NCBI RefSeq assembly: GCF_001294535.1
Contig: NZ_LGIC01000037.1
Span: 92,860 to 156,859, forward strand
Source: Cypionkella psychrotolerans
GTDB taxonomy: Bacteria; Pseudomonadota; Alphaproteobacteria; Rhodobacterales; Rhodobacteraceae
Length of the DNA stretch: 64,000 bases
Direction: 5' to 3'
The notes under the pieces are model-generated. The model did not search any database. It was not told where the DNA came from and worked only from the letters and a program-made list of their open reading frames with translations. Each line of letters starts with the position of its first letter. Within the stretch, counting starts at the first letter, position 1. Below, piece after piece: positions 38,465 through 47,119 of the stretch. The position numbers and the translations under genes were made by a program.

Positions 38465-40518
38465 CGGTCGCAATAGGGGCTGGTACATTTGTACCAATAC
38501 GGTGTCGCTCGCGCCGCAGCACTCAACGGGAACCGATCATGCAGCAAGCGAAACGCCGCCTTGCCGGCAAACACCCCACCCACATCGCCGCGCGTCCGGT
38601 AGCGGTTCAGCTGCACAATCTGCCGCAACGCCTGCGGCATCGCTCCATTCTGCTGCAAGATCATCTCTGGGATCGTATCCGACCCCGCATCCGCCCAAGC
38701 GATCACCACTTCACTCAAGCGCTGCGAAAGCCCGGTATCCGGCCCGAGCCGCCCCAATTCATCCAACGCTACCAACCGCCCAAACGGCACACCGGGGTCG
38801 TAAGGACCTTGCGGCGGGAATCCGACAAAGCGCGGCACTGGCAAAGCAATCTCCATTCGCCGATCATGCAGCCGCCGGATCCCCCGTTCGGTGTAGCCCT
38901 TCTGCGAGAACCAGAACTGCCCCACCTGCAACAACCGCTCCACATCCACCTGCAACCCGCCGCCCGTGCGCAACCAATCCGGCAGATCGGCGCTAAATTG
39001 ACCAACTGTGCCGAAATAATTTCCAAAGCCCGGAACTTTAGTCATATCCCAAGCCCAATGCCCGTAATAGCGCACCGAAAGCGGCATCGTCAGTGCCGCC
39101 AAGGCGAGTTTGACTTCTGGCTCTGATGCCTTCGCCATCGCGGCCTCGGCGTCAAAGCGTGCGGTTGGATAAAGTGCGAGATAGTTGCGCAAAGCCGCTT
39201 GGGCCTCGCGGATGCTCCCCAAGGCCAGCAAGCGCAGAAACGCTACCCGCGCCAAGTTGACTCGCACCGTCTGCGGCAGCCTTGTATCCGCCACCAATGC
39301 CCGAAGATGCGCCGCAGACAGCAAATCAATCGAGCGCGCATACTGCACGGACCCATTTTCTGCCAGCAGGTCAGCCAACGCATCCATGTTATCGACAAAC
39401 ATCAGGCGCATTTCGTTCAGCGTATAAGACGCATCGTCGCGCCTGCTGCGCTGCATCGCCGCCAAAGCCGCCAAGTCTTGCGGCGTCTCCTCAACCTGCC
39501 GCAGTTTGCGGTGCCAATATCCGGCGGCTGTCTTGCGCGCCAGAAAACCGCGCGCCGCTTGGTCAATCATCGCATCCTGCATCCGAGGCGGCAAAAGCTC
39601 GATCAGATCATCCGGCTTTGGCAGCCCAGCGTCCCAAACATCGCGCGTGCTGCGCTCAAAATACGCTGTCGGGAAAGCCGCGTATTCCGCCGGGGAGGCC
39701 ACACAATTCAGCGTGCGCACCAGCCAAATATTGTAAAGCCCGTCGGCTGTTTCGGCCTGATCCTCGGCCATCGGAAACAGCATGGCGAGGACCGCCCATT
39801 CCGTCCCACCCGAGCGGCGATACTGCACCCAATAGCGCGCGCCCAAGCTGTCAAACTGTGGTGCGATTTCCCAGTCCTTGTCATTGTCCCGCCGCCAGTT
39901 CTGTTCTTTCCGCATCTGATCCGCCGCGAAAACCGGATAGGCCGATTGCACGGCGGCCCCCAGAAGCCAATCCACCAGATCAGAGCACCGGGCGTGCCAA
40001 GCGATCACGGCCTCGGTATCGCTCAAATCCTTGGCGCGATCTGGGTTAAACCACCAATCCGGGCTTGGCCCCGGCACCGTCAGCACATCCAATGTGCTTG
40101 CCACCTAGTCACGCGGGCCCGCCGAAAGGTAAGTTTCATTTGGGGCCAGCGCGTAAGGCAGCGCGTGGTTCAACGCAAAATCCGCCCATTCGTCGACAAC
40201 ACCAGCATAATCCCAACTCCACGGACCGCCCGGTGGCTGATGCTTCATCCACGCGGGTTTGTATAAATCCGCCCCATTGCGAAAGCCATAATCTGGCAAG
40301 CCATGTTACAGTCGATATAGATCCAGCGTCGCCCCCACCTCGTGACCGATCCCCACATCCGCACCGCCCGCATAAAGCGTGCCAAACCGCCCGAAGGATG
40401 CATTCAGCATCTCGCCCGCCGCCGCATATTTGCCATCACACAGCGCTGGACCCGGTCGCGCCTCTGCGCCTGCAGCAATCACCGCCAACAGCACCGCCAA
40501 CATCCACCGCATCACCAC
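38461..40518 (-). pseudogene. Exported protein gene interrupted by two in-frame stops
   Basis: Three consecutive open segments lie in one reading frame: 40518-40306 (signal peptide MRWMLAVLLAVIAAGAEA, then 50 residues), 40299-40105, and 40104-38461 (547 codons). They are separated only by a TAA (40306-40308) and a TAG (40105-40107). No frameshift is needed to join them, and the joined product would be about 684 residues. I recognise no family. The intact frame over 2 kb suggests either very recent loss of function or stop-codon read-through. The last segment overlaps the nhaA-like gene end by 4 bp on the opposite strand. Confidence 0.7.
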
Positions 40519-40793
40519 AACATCTCACCGCAAGGATTCGCCTCCCCACCCTATCCGCCCGCACCACGCCACGCATCACATCCGCATGCGCGCCCACATT
40601 TTCCCCACCCAATACTGCCCCACCTTGCGCCATTGTCCATGGATGCGACATAATGATGCCTCAAACCCGGATTAGACCCGTATTCGGCTCTTGTGCGTCA
40701 ACAAGAACCAAGCGTTAACATTTCTTCGGTAGGGCTGGGGTCACTGGCCGATAACGATGTGCACAGGCAGGAGGCAGACCCGTCAGGGCAGCC

Positions 40794-41447
40794 ATGATCG
40801 CGTTCGAGAATGTCAGTAAGTCCTTTTGGACAGGTAAGTCGCGCAAGGTGATCCTTGACCGCGCCTCATTCACCGTTGAAGTCGGCAATTCTCTGGGCAT
40901 CCTTGCCCGCAACGGCACCGGCAAAACCACCATCATCAACATGATGGCGGGGCTTGAGAAACCGGATGAGGGCAAAATCATGCGCACCTCGCGGATCTCT
41001 TTCCCACTGGGATTCATGGGCGGCATCCTGTCAAAACACACCGCCACCGAAAACGCCCGCTATATCGCGCGGCTTTACGGGCTGGACCCGGACTATATCG
41101 AAAGCTTCTGCCGCTGGCTGTCCAATATCGACGAATATTTCGACATGCCGGTCGGTACGTTTTCATCCGGCATGCGCTCGCGGTTTTCCTTCGCGCTGAT
41201 GCTGGCGCTGGAGTTTGACATCTATCTGATCGACGAAGGCATGCCGTCCTCGACCGATGTTGAATTCAACCGCAAAGCGGGGCAAGTGCTGCGCCAGCGC
41301 TTGAAAAATGCCACCGTGGTGGTGGTGTCGCACCAGCCCTCGACGCTGGAGAAATTCTGCCGCTCGGCCGCTGTGTTGCGCAATGGTCAGTTGTATATGT
41401 TTGAAACTTTAGAAGAGGCGAAGCGGCTTTATGACTACCAAACTTAG
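40794..41447 (+). CDS. kpsT: Capsular polysaccharide export ATPase (KpsT-like)
   Basis: 217 residues of the ABC-2 polysaccharide exporter ATPase family. Walker A is GILARNGTGKTT (residues 35-46) and the family's FPLGFMGGI and ENARYIARLYG follow. The signature motif is shifted to FSSGMRSRF, with Walker B YLIDEGMPSSTD. It energises export of group 2-type capsule. The matching KpsM permease is not in the window. The 3' end overlaps the next gene by 17 bp. Confidence 0.88.
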   Translation: MIAFENVSKSFWTGKSRKVILDRASFTVEVGNSLGILARNGTGKTTIINMMAGLEKPDEGKIMRTSRISFPLGFMGGILSKHTATENARYIARLYGLDPDYIESFCRWLSNIDEYFDMPVGTFSSGMRSRFSFALMLALEFDIYLIDEGMPSSTDVEFNRKAGQVLRQRLKNATVVVVSHQPSTLEKFCRSAAVLRNGQLYMFETLEEAKRLYDYQT

Positions 41448-43134
41448 TGTTCAGCGCTTCCGCACCCGCCGCCCCGATCCAGTTGAGGCCCCGGCGCCCT
41501 TGCCGCTGACCACGGCGGCCGCCAAAGCCAGCCCTGCCCCAACATCCGCCACCGCCAAACCCGCCCCCCCAGTGCAACCCCGCGTCGGCGATCGCGCCTT
41601 CTTTCCCACCGATGAGGAAGACGGCTTTGCTGGCATGACCTTCCCCGGTGCCGAAAAACCTGCGCAAAAAAGCGCCCCCGCCGATATCGACACTATCCGG
41701 CAAGAGGGGTTGACGGGTCGGCAGTTGCGCATGGCCCGCCGCCTCGCCCAAAAGCATGGCCTGCCCGCCACATCCGACTTTGACGCCGTGCGGCTGCTGC
41801 GCAACGCCGGCATTGACCCGTTTCAAGCCAATTCGGTGCTGGAACTGGTCTCCTCCGGCGATGGCCCGCCAATGCCGCCCTCAGGCTCACGCGCGCTGAC
41901 CGTCACCCCCGGCGGCGATGGCATCCAACTGCCGCAAACCATCAAACCGATCCAGCTGCCCTCCACCGAAGAACAAATTGAGCGGGCGCATCTCGCCGAA
42001 GTTGGCAAAATCCAGCGCGATATCGTCGCACGCCGCCGCAAGAAATCGCTGCTGCTGGCCGCGCGTTTGTTCGTGTTCGTCGGGCTGCCCACTATCCTTG
42101 CCGCGATCTATTATTACACCATCGCGACGCCGCTCTACTCCAGCCGCACCGAATTCGTCATCCAGCAGAACGATGCAGCCCCTTCTGGACTCAGCTCGAT
42201 GCTGAAGGGCTCGGCGATGGCCACCTCGCAGGATTCGATCACCGTGCAGGGCTACCTGCAAAGCCAAGACGCGATGGAACGCTTGGACCATGACCTCGGC
42301 TTTCGCGCGCATTTCTCGGCCCCGAACATGGATCCGCTGCAACGGCTTGCCCCCGATGCCACGCAGGGGGCGGCCTATAAGCTTTACCATAAATTTGTAA
42401 AAATCTCTTACGACCCCACCGAAGGCGTGGTGAAGATGGAAGTGATTGCCGCCGATCCACAGGTCGCGGTGAAATTCTCGCAAGCGCTGCTCGGCTATGC
42501 TGAAGAACGCGTTGATCTGATGACAGCGAGGGTGCGCGATGATCAGATGAAGGGCGCACGCGAAAGCTATGATGATGCCGAGGTCAAGCTGACGGAAGCC
42601 AATGAACGGGTGGTCAGCTTGCAAGAAAAGACCAAGGTTCTGTCGTCCGAGGTCGAAATCAGCCTAATCTCGGCGCAGATTGGTCAGTTGGAAACCCAGC
42701 TGACCACTGAACGGCTGTCGCTGGCGCAGATGGAATCCAATGCCAGCCCCAACCAGGCGCGGATGGAGCCTGTGAAGCGCCGCATCACCACTTTGAACGA
42801 TCAGATCGCGCAACTGCGCGCCAAGCTGACCGAGAATGACGCAAGCGGCCAATCCTTGGCCCGAGTGCAGTCCGAATTGCTGGTGGCCCAAGCCGAGGTC
42901 ACAACCCGGCAGTTGATGCTAGCGCAATCGCTGCAAGCCACCGAACTGGCGCGCAGTGAGGCCAATCGGCAGACCCGTTACCTTTCCGTCTCGGTCAACC
43001 CGGTCGCCGCCGATGAGGCCGCCTATCCACGCGCCTTTGAAAGCACTCTGGTGGTGATGCTGATCCTGATCGGGATTTATCTGATGATCACCATGACCAT
43101 CGCGATCCTGTATGAGCAGGTAACTTCGGGATGA
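41431..43134 (+). CDS. Capsule export inner-membrane protein (KpsE/RkpR-like) with long N-terminal extension
   Basis: 567 residues. Residues 1-80 are Pro/Ala-rich and disordered, 88-140 form a small helical domain (GLTGRQLRMARRLAQKHGLPAT...LLRNAGIDPFQANSVLELV), and 207-229 is the first membrane segment. A periplasmic PCP/Wzz-type coiled coil runs to a second segment near 536-560. The KpsE family normally starts near the first membrane helix, so about 190 residues are extra; similar extensions occur in Rhodobacteraceae. Overlaps kpsT and kdsA, so all three are coupled. Confidence 0.87.
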   Translation: MTTKLSVQRFRTRRPDPVEAPAPLPLTTAAAKASPAPTSATAKPAPPVQPRVGDRAFFPTDEEDGFAGMTFPGAEKPAQKSAPADIDTIRQEGLTGRQLRMARRLAQKHGLPATSDFDAVRLLRNAGIDPFQANSVLELVSSGDGPPMPPSGSRALTVTPGGDGIQLPQTIKPIQLPSTEEQIERAHLAEVGKIQRDIVARRRKKSLLLAARLFVFVGLPTILAAIYYYTIATPLYSSRTEFVIQQNDAAPSGLSSMLKGSAMATSQDSITVQGYLQSQDAMERLDHDLGFRAHFSAPNMDPLQRLAPDATQGAAYKLYHKFVKISYDPTEGVVKMEVIAADPQVAVKFSQALLGYAEERVDLMTARVRDDQMKGARESYDDAEVKLTEANERVVSLQEKTKVLSSEVEISLISAQIGQLETQLTTERLSLAQMESNASPNQARMEPVKRRITTLNDQIAQLRAKLTENDASGQSLARVQSELLVAQAEVTTRQLMLAQSLQATELARSEANRQTRYLSVSVNPVAADEAAYPRAFESTLVVMLILIGIYLMITMTIAILYEQVTSG

Positions 43135-43976
43135 CGCCTAACGCAATGAAACAGGTCGCCATCGGGGGCTTGCGCGTCGGCAACGATCAGCCCTTGCTGG
43201 TGATTGCAGGACCCTGTCAGCTGGAAAGTCTGGACCATGCCCAGATGATTGCGGGCGTGATGACCGAGGCCTGTGCCGCTGTCGGCGCGCAATATGTCTT
43301 TAAGGCCAGCTATGACAAAGCCAACCGCACCTCGCTCACGGGCCGTCGTGGCATGGGGATGGCCGCAGGGCTGAAGGTGTTGGAGGCTATACGCGCCTCT
43401 GGTATCCCGGTGCTGACCGACATTCACGACATTGCTCAGGCGCGCGAGGCGGCGCATGTCGCCGACGTCATTCAAATCCCGGCCTTCCTGTGCCGTCAAA
43501 CCGATCTGTTGCTGGCCGCAGGCGAAACCGGGGCGGTGGTGAATATCAAGAAGGGTCAGTTTCTGGCCCCGTGGGATATGGCAAATGTCGCCGAAAAGGT
43601 CGCCTCCACCGGCAATGAACGCATCCTGCTGACCGAGCGCGGCGCGAGTTTCGGCTATAACACCCTTGTCACCGACATGCGCAGCCTGCCGATCATGGTG
43701 CGCACCGGCTATCCGGTGATCATGGACGCCACCCATTCGGTGCAGCAACCCGGCGGGCTTGGTGGTTCCAGCGGCGGCCAACGGGAATTTGCCCCGGTGA
43801 TGGCCCGCGCAGCAGTGTCTTTGGGCATCGCTGGGGTGTTTATTGAAACCCACGAAGCTCCGGATACCGCGCCCTCCGATGGCCCCAACATGATCCCACT
43901 CGACAAGATGGCCGCCTTGGTCGCCAGCCTGATGGCGTTTGACCGCTTGGCCAAGGCCGATCCGCTGCACGTCTAA
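43131..43976 (+). CDS. kdsA: 3-deoxy-8-phosphooctulonate synthase
   Basis: 281 residues (MTPNAMKQVAIGGLRVGND). A TIM-barrel Kdo8P synthase: IAGPCQLESL, FKASYDKANRTSLTGRRGMGMAAGLKVL, NIKKGQFLAPWDM, and MDATHSVQQPGG. It condenses PEP with arabinose-5-phosphate. Being coupled to the capsule exporter rather than to LPS genes suggests it supplies Kdo for the capsule linker. Overlaps the KpsE-like gene by 4 bp. Confidence 0.95.
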   Translation: MTPNAMKQVAIGGLRVGNDQPLLVIAGPCQLESLDHAQMIAGVMTEACAAVGAQYVFKASYDKANRTSLTGRRGMGMAAGLKVLEAIRASGIPVLTDIHDIAQAREAAHVADVIQIPAFLCRQTDLLLAAGETGAVVNIKKGQFLAPWDMANVAEKVASTGNERILLTERGASFGYNTLVTDMRSLPIMVRTGYPVIMDATHSVQQPGGLGGSSGGQREFAPVMARAAVSLGIAGVFIETHEAPDTAPSDGPNMIPLDKMAALVASLMAFDRLAKADPLHV

Positions 43977-43996
43977 GCTTGTGCTCTTTGTCGGCA

Positions 43997-44052
43997 TCGG
44001 GAGCGGGGGCTAGCCCCCGCACCCCCAGGATATTTGCGCACAGAGGATGACA
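43997..44052. repeat. Intergenic repeat, copy 5
   Basis: GGGAGCGGGGGCTAGCCCCC, then GCACCCCCAGGATATTTGCG and CACAGAGGATGA. This is the reverse complement of the copy 2/4 core with one mismatch, joined to the palindrome of copy 1, so it links the two variants. Lies between convergent kdsA and the flavoprotein gene. Confidence 0.7.
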
Positions 44053-44154
44053 ATTTTAGACAGATTTTAGCGATAAGCGTTAAAAATCCCTTAACAGCAC
44101 AAAGTCATCTATCTGATATAAAAAAACAAAAAATGGTCCCGAGTTGGGACCGCC

Positions 44155-45333
44155 TCAGGCCACCTGCCCCGCAGCCCATCCCGACGACCACGCCCATTGA
44201 AAATTATACCCCCCCAGCCAGCCGGTCACGTCCACCACCTCGCCGACAAAAAACAACCCCGGCACCCCGCGCGCCATCATGGTGCGTCCATCCAGCCCAT
44301 CGGTATCGACGCCCCCCAACGTCACCTCCGCCGTCCTGTAGCCCTCTGATCCCACCGGCCGCAGCCGCCAGTCCCGCACCATCGCAGCCACCCGCTCCAA
44401 CTCCGCGCGCCCCAACTCCGCCAAGGGGACGGTGATGCCCAAACTGGCCTCCACATGCCGCGCCAGCTTCTCCGGCACGATCCTGCCCAAGACCGTTCTC
44501 AGCGCCATCTTGCCCTGCTCCCGCTTGGCCTGCCCGAGTTCCACCGCCACATCCCGCCCCGGTGCCAGATCCAAGCTCACCTCGCCCCCCTCGCGCCAAT
44601 AGCTCGACGCCTGCAACACCGCCGGCCCCGACAACCCGCGGTGGGTGAACAAAACCGCCTCGTCAAACCCGGTCTTGCCCACCGAAACCCGCCCCTGCAC
44701 TGACACCCCCGCCAGCGGCACCATCCAGTCAAGTTCCTGCGCCGCAAAGGTCAGCGGCACCAACCCGGGCCGAGTCTCCACCAGCCGCAACCCAAAACTC
44801 TCCGCCACCTGATAGCCAAACCCGCTCGCCCCCATCTTCGGGATCGACTTGCCCCCGGTCGCCACCACCACCGACGCCGCCCGCACCCCCCCCCGCGCAG
44901 TATCGACCTCAAACCCCACAGAAGCCTGCCGCACCGCCGTCACCCCACAGCCCAGCCACAAAGCCACCCCAACTCGCGCCATATCGCCTAGCAACAGATC
45001 CACCACCTGCTTGGCCGAGCCGTCACAGAACAGCTGCCCCAAGGCCTTCTCATGCCAAGCAATCCCCGCGCCATCCATCCGCGCGATAAAATCCCACTGG
45101 GTGAACCGCTTAAGCGCCGACAAAGCAAAGCGCGGGTTCTGCGAGATGAACCGATCCGGCGCGATCCCGAGATTGGTGAAATTGCACCGCCCGCCGCCCG
45201 AGATGCGAATCTTCTCGCCTGCCGCCTTGGCATGGTCGACCAGCAGCACCCGCCGCCCGCGCCGTCCGGCCTCAATTGCCGCGAACATCCCCGCCGCCCC
45301 GGCCCCCAAAACGATGACATCAACCTGTTCCAT
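44155..45333 (-). CDS. HI0933/YhiN-family flavoprotein
   Basis: 392 residues. The N-terminal FAD-binding Rossmann motif (VIVLGAGAAGMFAAIEAGRRG) is followed by the family signature KIRISGGGRCNFTNL and by VVVATGGKSIPKMGASGFGY. The C-terminal GG-x-x-T-D-G-L region reads VTLGGVDTDGLDGRTMMARGVPGLFFVGEVVDVTGWLGGYNFQWAWSSG. A conserved oxidoreductase-like family without a settled reaction. Ends the chromosomal block just before tRNA-Gln. Confidence 0.9.
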   Translation of the reverse strand: MEQVDVIVLGAGAAGMFAAIEAGRRGRRVLLVDHAKAAGEKIRISGGGRCNFTNLGIAPDRFISQNPRFALSALKRFTQWDFIARMDGAGIAWHEKALGQLFCDGSAKQVVDLLLGDMARVGVALWLGCGVTAVRQASVGFEVDTARGGVRAASVVVATGGKSIPKMGASGFGYQVAESFGLRLVETRPGLVPLTFAAQELDWMVPLAGVSVQGRVSVGKTGFDEAVLFTHRGLSGPAVLQASSYWREGGEVSLDLAPGRDVAVELGQAKREQGKMALRTVLGRIVPEKLARHVEASLGITVPLAELGRAELERVAAMVRDWRLRPVGSEGYRTAEVTLGGVDTDGLDGRTMMARGVPGLFFVGEVVDVTGWLGGYNFQWAWSSGWAAGQVA

Positions 45334-45435
45334 GCCCCCTCATACGCCGCCAAGCTCGCGCCTGACAACCACATGAAGATTTTCGCAAAAACCCCCTTGC
45401 ACCCCCCCGATGGCTTCGCTAATAACCGCCGCAGT

Positions 45436-45510
45436 TGGGGCGTCGCCAAGCGGTAAGGCATCGGTTTTTGGTACCGACATACGGAGGTTCGATCCCTCCC
45501 GCCCCAGCCA
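45436..45510 (+). tRNA. tRNA-Gln (anticodon TTG)
   Basis: Acceptor TGGGGCG (45436-45442) pairs with CGCCCCA (45500-45506); discriminator G and encoded CCA at 45507-45510. The anticodon loop TTTTGGT lies between TCGGT and ACCGA, giving TTG. The T-arm is GGAGGTTCGATCCCTCC. The 3' end is the integration site of the adjoining phage-like element and is left intact by the insertion. Confidence 0.95.
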
Positions 45511-45511
45511 A
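45494..45511. other. attL: 18-bp direct repeat at the tRNA 3' end
   Basis: CCCTCCCGCCCCAGCCAA, spanning the T-arm 3' strand, acceptor 3' strand and CCA. An exact copy lies at 63509-63526, next to the recombinase gene; flanking bases differ on both sides, which defines the core as 18 bp. Confidence 0.93.
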
Positions 45512-45561
45512 TCTATATTTATGTGCAATATCAAGCACTTAACGGACCATCGGTCCGCTCA

Positions 45562-45588
45562 TGTGTTACAGTCGTGTGTGTGTAACAC
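45562..45588. promoter_or_regulatory. Candidate recombinase arm sites, left end
   Basis: TGTGTTACA at 45562-45570 and its inverted form TGTAACAC at 45581-45588, 51 bp inside attL. The same 9-mer occurs twice near the other end (63414 and 63427), which suggests arm-type binding sites for the integrase. Confidence 0.55.
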
Positions 45589-45621
45589 GCGGGCCTTCGA
45601 CAACATCAGATCCGTGCAACG

Positions 45622-45652
45622 AAAAACCCGCCACGGTGAACCGGGCGGGCTT
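45622..45652 (-). terminator. Terminator downstream of the lipoprotein gene
   Basis: Minus strand: GCCCGCC-CGGTTCACCGT-GGCGGGTTTTT. The hairpin sequence is nearly repeated at 46320-46353. Confidence 0.85.
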
Positions 45653-45682
45653 GGTTGTCAGTGGGCCTAGCCTCAATCGTGA

Positions 45683-46255
45683 TCAGCAGCCGCCGTAGTT
45701 TTTGTTACCGCTGGACGTTATGGTGTATGTGCCGCCCCTCGGTCCTGTGTAGCAGCCGCTGGATGCGCGGCGCGATGTATGGCTGCGATAGGTTGTTGCC
45801 TTGACCCTATGGCTCTTTGCCACTCGTGCGATTGTCTTACCCCACTCACAGGCCAGACCATCGCCATCGCCATCTAGGTTTGAGGCGTCGGAAAGCGGGC
45901 CACCAGAAGCGAGGAAGTAACGCTGCGCCTGTGCTGAACTCGCAAAGTCAGAACAAGACTTGCCGCCGCCAGCAACTGGACTGCCCGCTGCGCCTGACCG
46001 GGAATAGAGCTTGCGACCAAGGGCGCTAGCTGTGCGCTGCCCAAGGTATGCCGAACCGCTGGCAGACTGACCGCGCCCACCAAGTTCAGCCTCAACATAC
46101 GCAAGTTGAAGCGGTGATCGTGAAGCCGCCTGCGCGCTCCACAGTGCGCTAGTGCTCATAGACGTGAAATATGCCGGATCTTGCGTCGCTGTCGGTGTCG
46201 TGCCACAGGCGGCAAGCCCGAACAAGATTGAAATGGTGTAGAAAAGACGGTTCAT
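45683..46255 (-). CDS. Lipoprotein with an Excalibur calcium-binding domain
   Basis: 190 residues. A lipoprotein signal (FYTISILFGLAAC, lipobox LAAC at about 14-17) is followed by a Ser/Ala-rich linker. An Excalibur-type domain follows (CSDFASSAQAQRYFLASGGPLSDASNLDGDGDGLACEWG, with the DxDxDG loop), then a short C-terminal cysteine-flanked segment (CYTGPRGGTYTITSSGNKNYGGC). Positioned at the left end of the phage-like element, so it may be a lysogenic-conversion (moron) gene affecting the host envelope. Function unproven. Confidence 0.82.
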   Translation of the reverse strand: MNRLFYTISILFGLAACGTTPTATQDPAYFTSMSTSALWSAQAASRSPLQLAYVEAELGGRGQSASGSAYLGQRTASALGRKLYSRSGAAGSPVAGGGKSCSDFASSAQAQRYFLASGGPLSDASNLDGDGDGLACEWGKTIARVAKSHRVKATTYRSHTSRRASSGCYTGPRGGTYTITSSGNKNYGGC

Positions 46256-46319
46256 ATAGCGATTCCCCCAAATGTGACCGGAGGTTGCGCTTTACCTAGG
46301 TGAAAGTCCACGAAGTTGA

Positions 46320-46353
46320 AAAGCCCGCCACGGCGCTGAACCGGGCGGGCTTT
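46320..46353 (-). terminator. Terminator downstream of the 106-residue gene
   Basis: Minus strand: AAAGCCCGCC-CGGTTCAGCGCCGT-GGCGGGCTTT, a 10-bp stem. Very similar to the terminator at 45622, suggesting that both genes arose as terminator-bounded cassettes. Confidence 0.8.
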
Positions 46354-46372
46354 GAAAGTTTTGTTGTGATAG

Positions 46373-46693
46373 CTATTTAGCCGCAACGCTCACTTGGTTC
46401 ACTGGCCCGTCCATGACGACAATGACAGGTTGCGGAAAATCGCTGATATGGGCAGCCATGAGCGACCCGGTTGGCGTGTTAAAGTATTCGACAAGGTAGA
46501 AATCTTCATCGTCCTTCAATTCCTCCGCGCCGGATGGACGCTTCCACACGTCATCGTCAGGCCGGCCAAACTTGTCGTGAAGGAAGTCATCAAACTCTTT
46601 CCGCCCCATCTGCGGCAGAACGACAGGGTTGGTGAACTGTGCGCGCACCAGAGCGATTGCCCGATTGTTCTTATTCATAGCGTCGTCTTTCAT
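46373..46693 (-). CDS. Hypothetical protein of the phage-like element
   Basis: 106 residues (or 101 from the second ATG at 46678). Small soluble protein, no recognised domain; includes RKEFDDFLHDKFGRPDDDVWKRP and an end VIVVMDGPVNQVSVAAK. Has its own terminator and an upstream inverted repeat (CGAATA...TATTCG near 46726-46741) that may be an operator. Confidence 0.65.
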   Translation of the reverse strand: MKDDAMNKNNRAIALVRAQFTNPVVLPQMGRKEFDDFLHDKFGRPDDDVWKRPSGAEELKDDEDFYLVEYFNTPTGSLMAAHISDFPQPVIVVMDGPVNQVSVAAK

Positions 46694-46839
46694 CTTGTAA
46701 TCTCCGAGTGATTTCAGGTTTCGAATAGCGTCGTTATTCGCCTATAGCGTTCTGATGATGGGAATGACGCCAAAAGGACAAAATCTCGTATTCTGTGTAA
46801 AAATGGGAATTATCTTCCAAGACTTACAAACTGGCACCC

Positions 46840-47007
46840 TTACGCGGCCAGATCAGCCCTGCACCGCTCCGGCATGATGTCAGCATCGGCCAGCACCTCC
46901 ACCAGCACGTCATGCAGGTCTGTGCCGGTAGTGGTGGCGGCGCGCATATAGGCTTCGGCCAGATCGGCCACCAGTTTGGCGTATTCGTTATCAGCGATGA
47001 AGTGCAT
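46840..47007 (-). CDS. Small hypothetical protein (55 residues)
   Basis: MHFIADNEYAKLVADLAEAY and onward to ADLAA, an acidic, helical 55-residue protein. The start at 47005-47007 is preceded by an excellent ribosome site (GTAGGAGCCGACC). It is more protein-like than the overlapping Trp/Pro-rich frame at 46824-47120. Function unknown. Confidence 0.72.
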   Translation of the reverse strand: MHFIADNEYAKLVADLAEAYMRAATTTGTDLHDVLVEVLADADIMPERCRADLAA

Positions 47008-47119
47008 GGTCGGCTCCTACGGTTGCGATGCCCGGATTCTAAGCTGATCAGGCGATCCAACGCAAGGAAAATATTTTTGTAAGTATTTGATAAGTAACGA
47101 CTTACTTTCTTCCCGGTCA

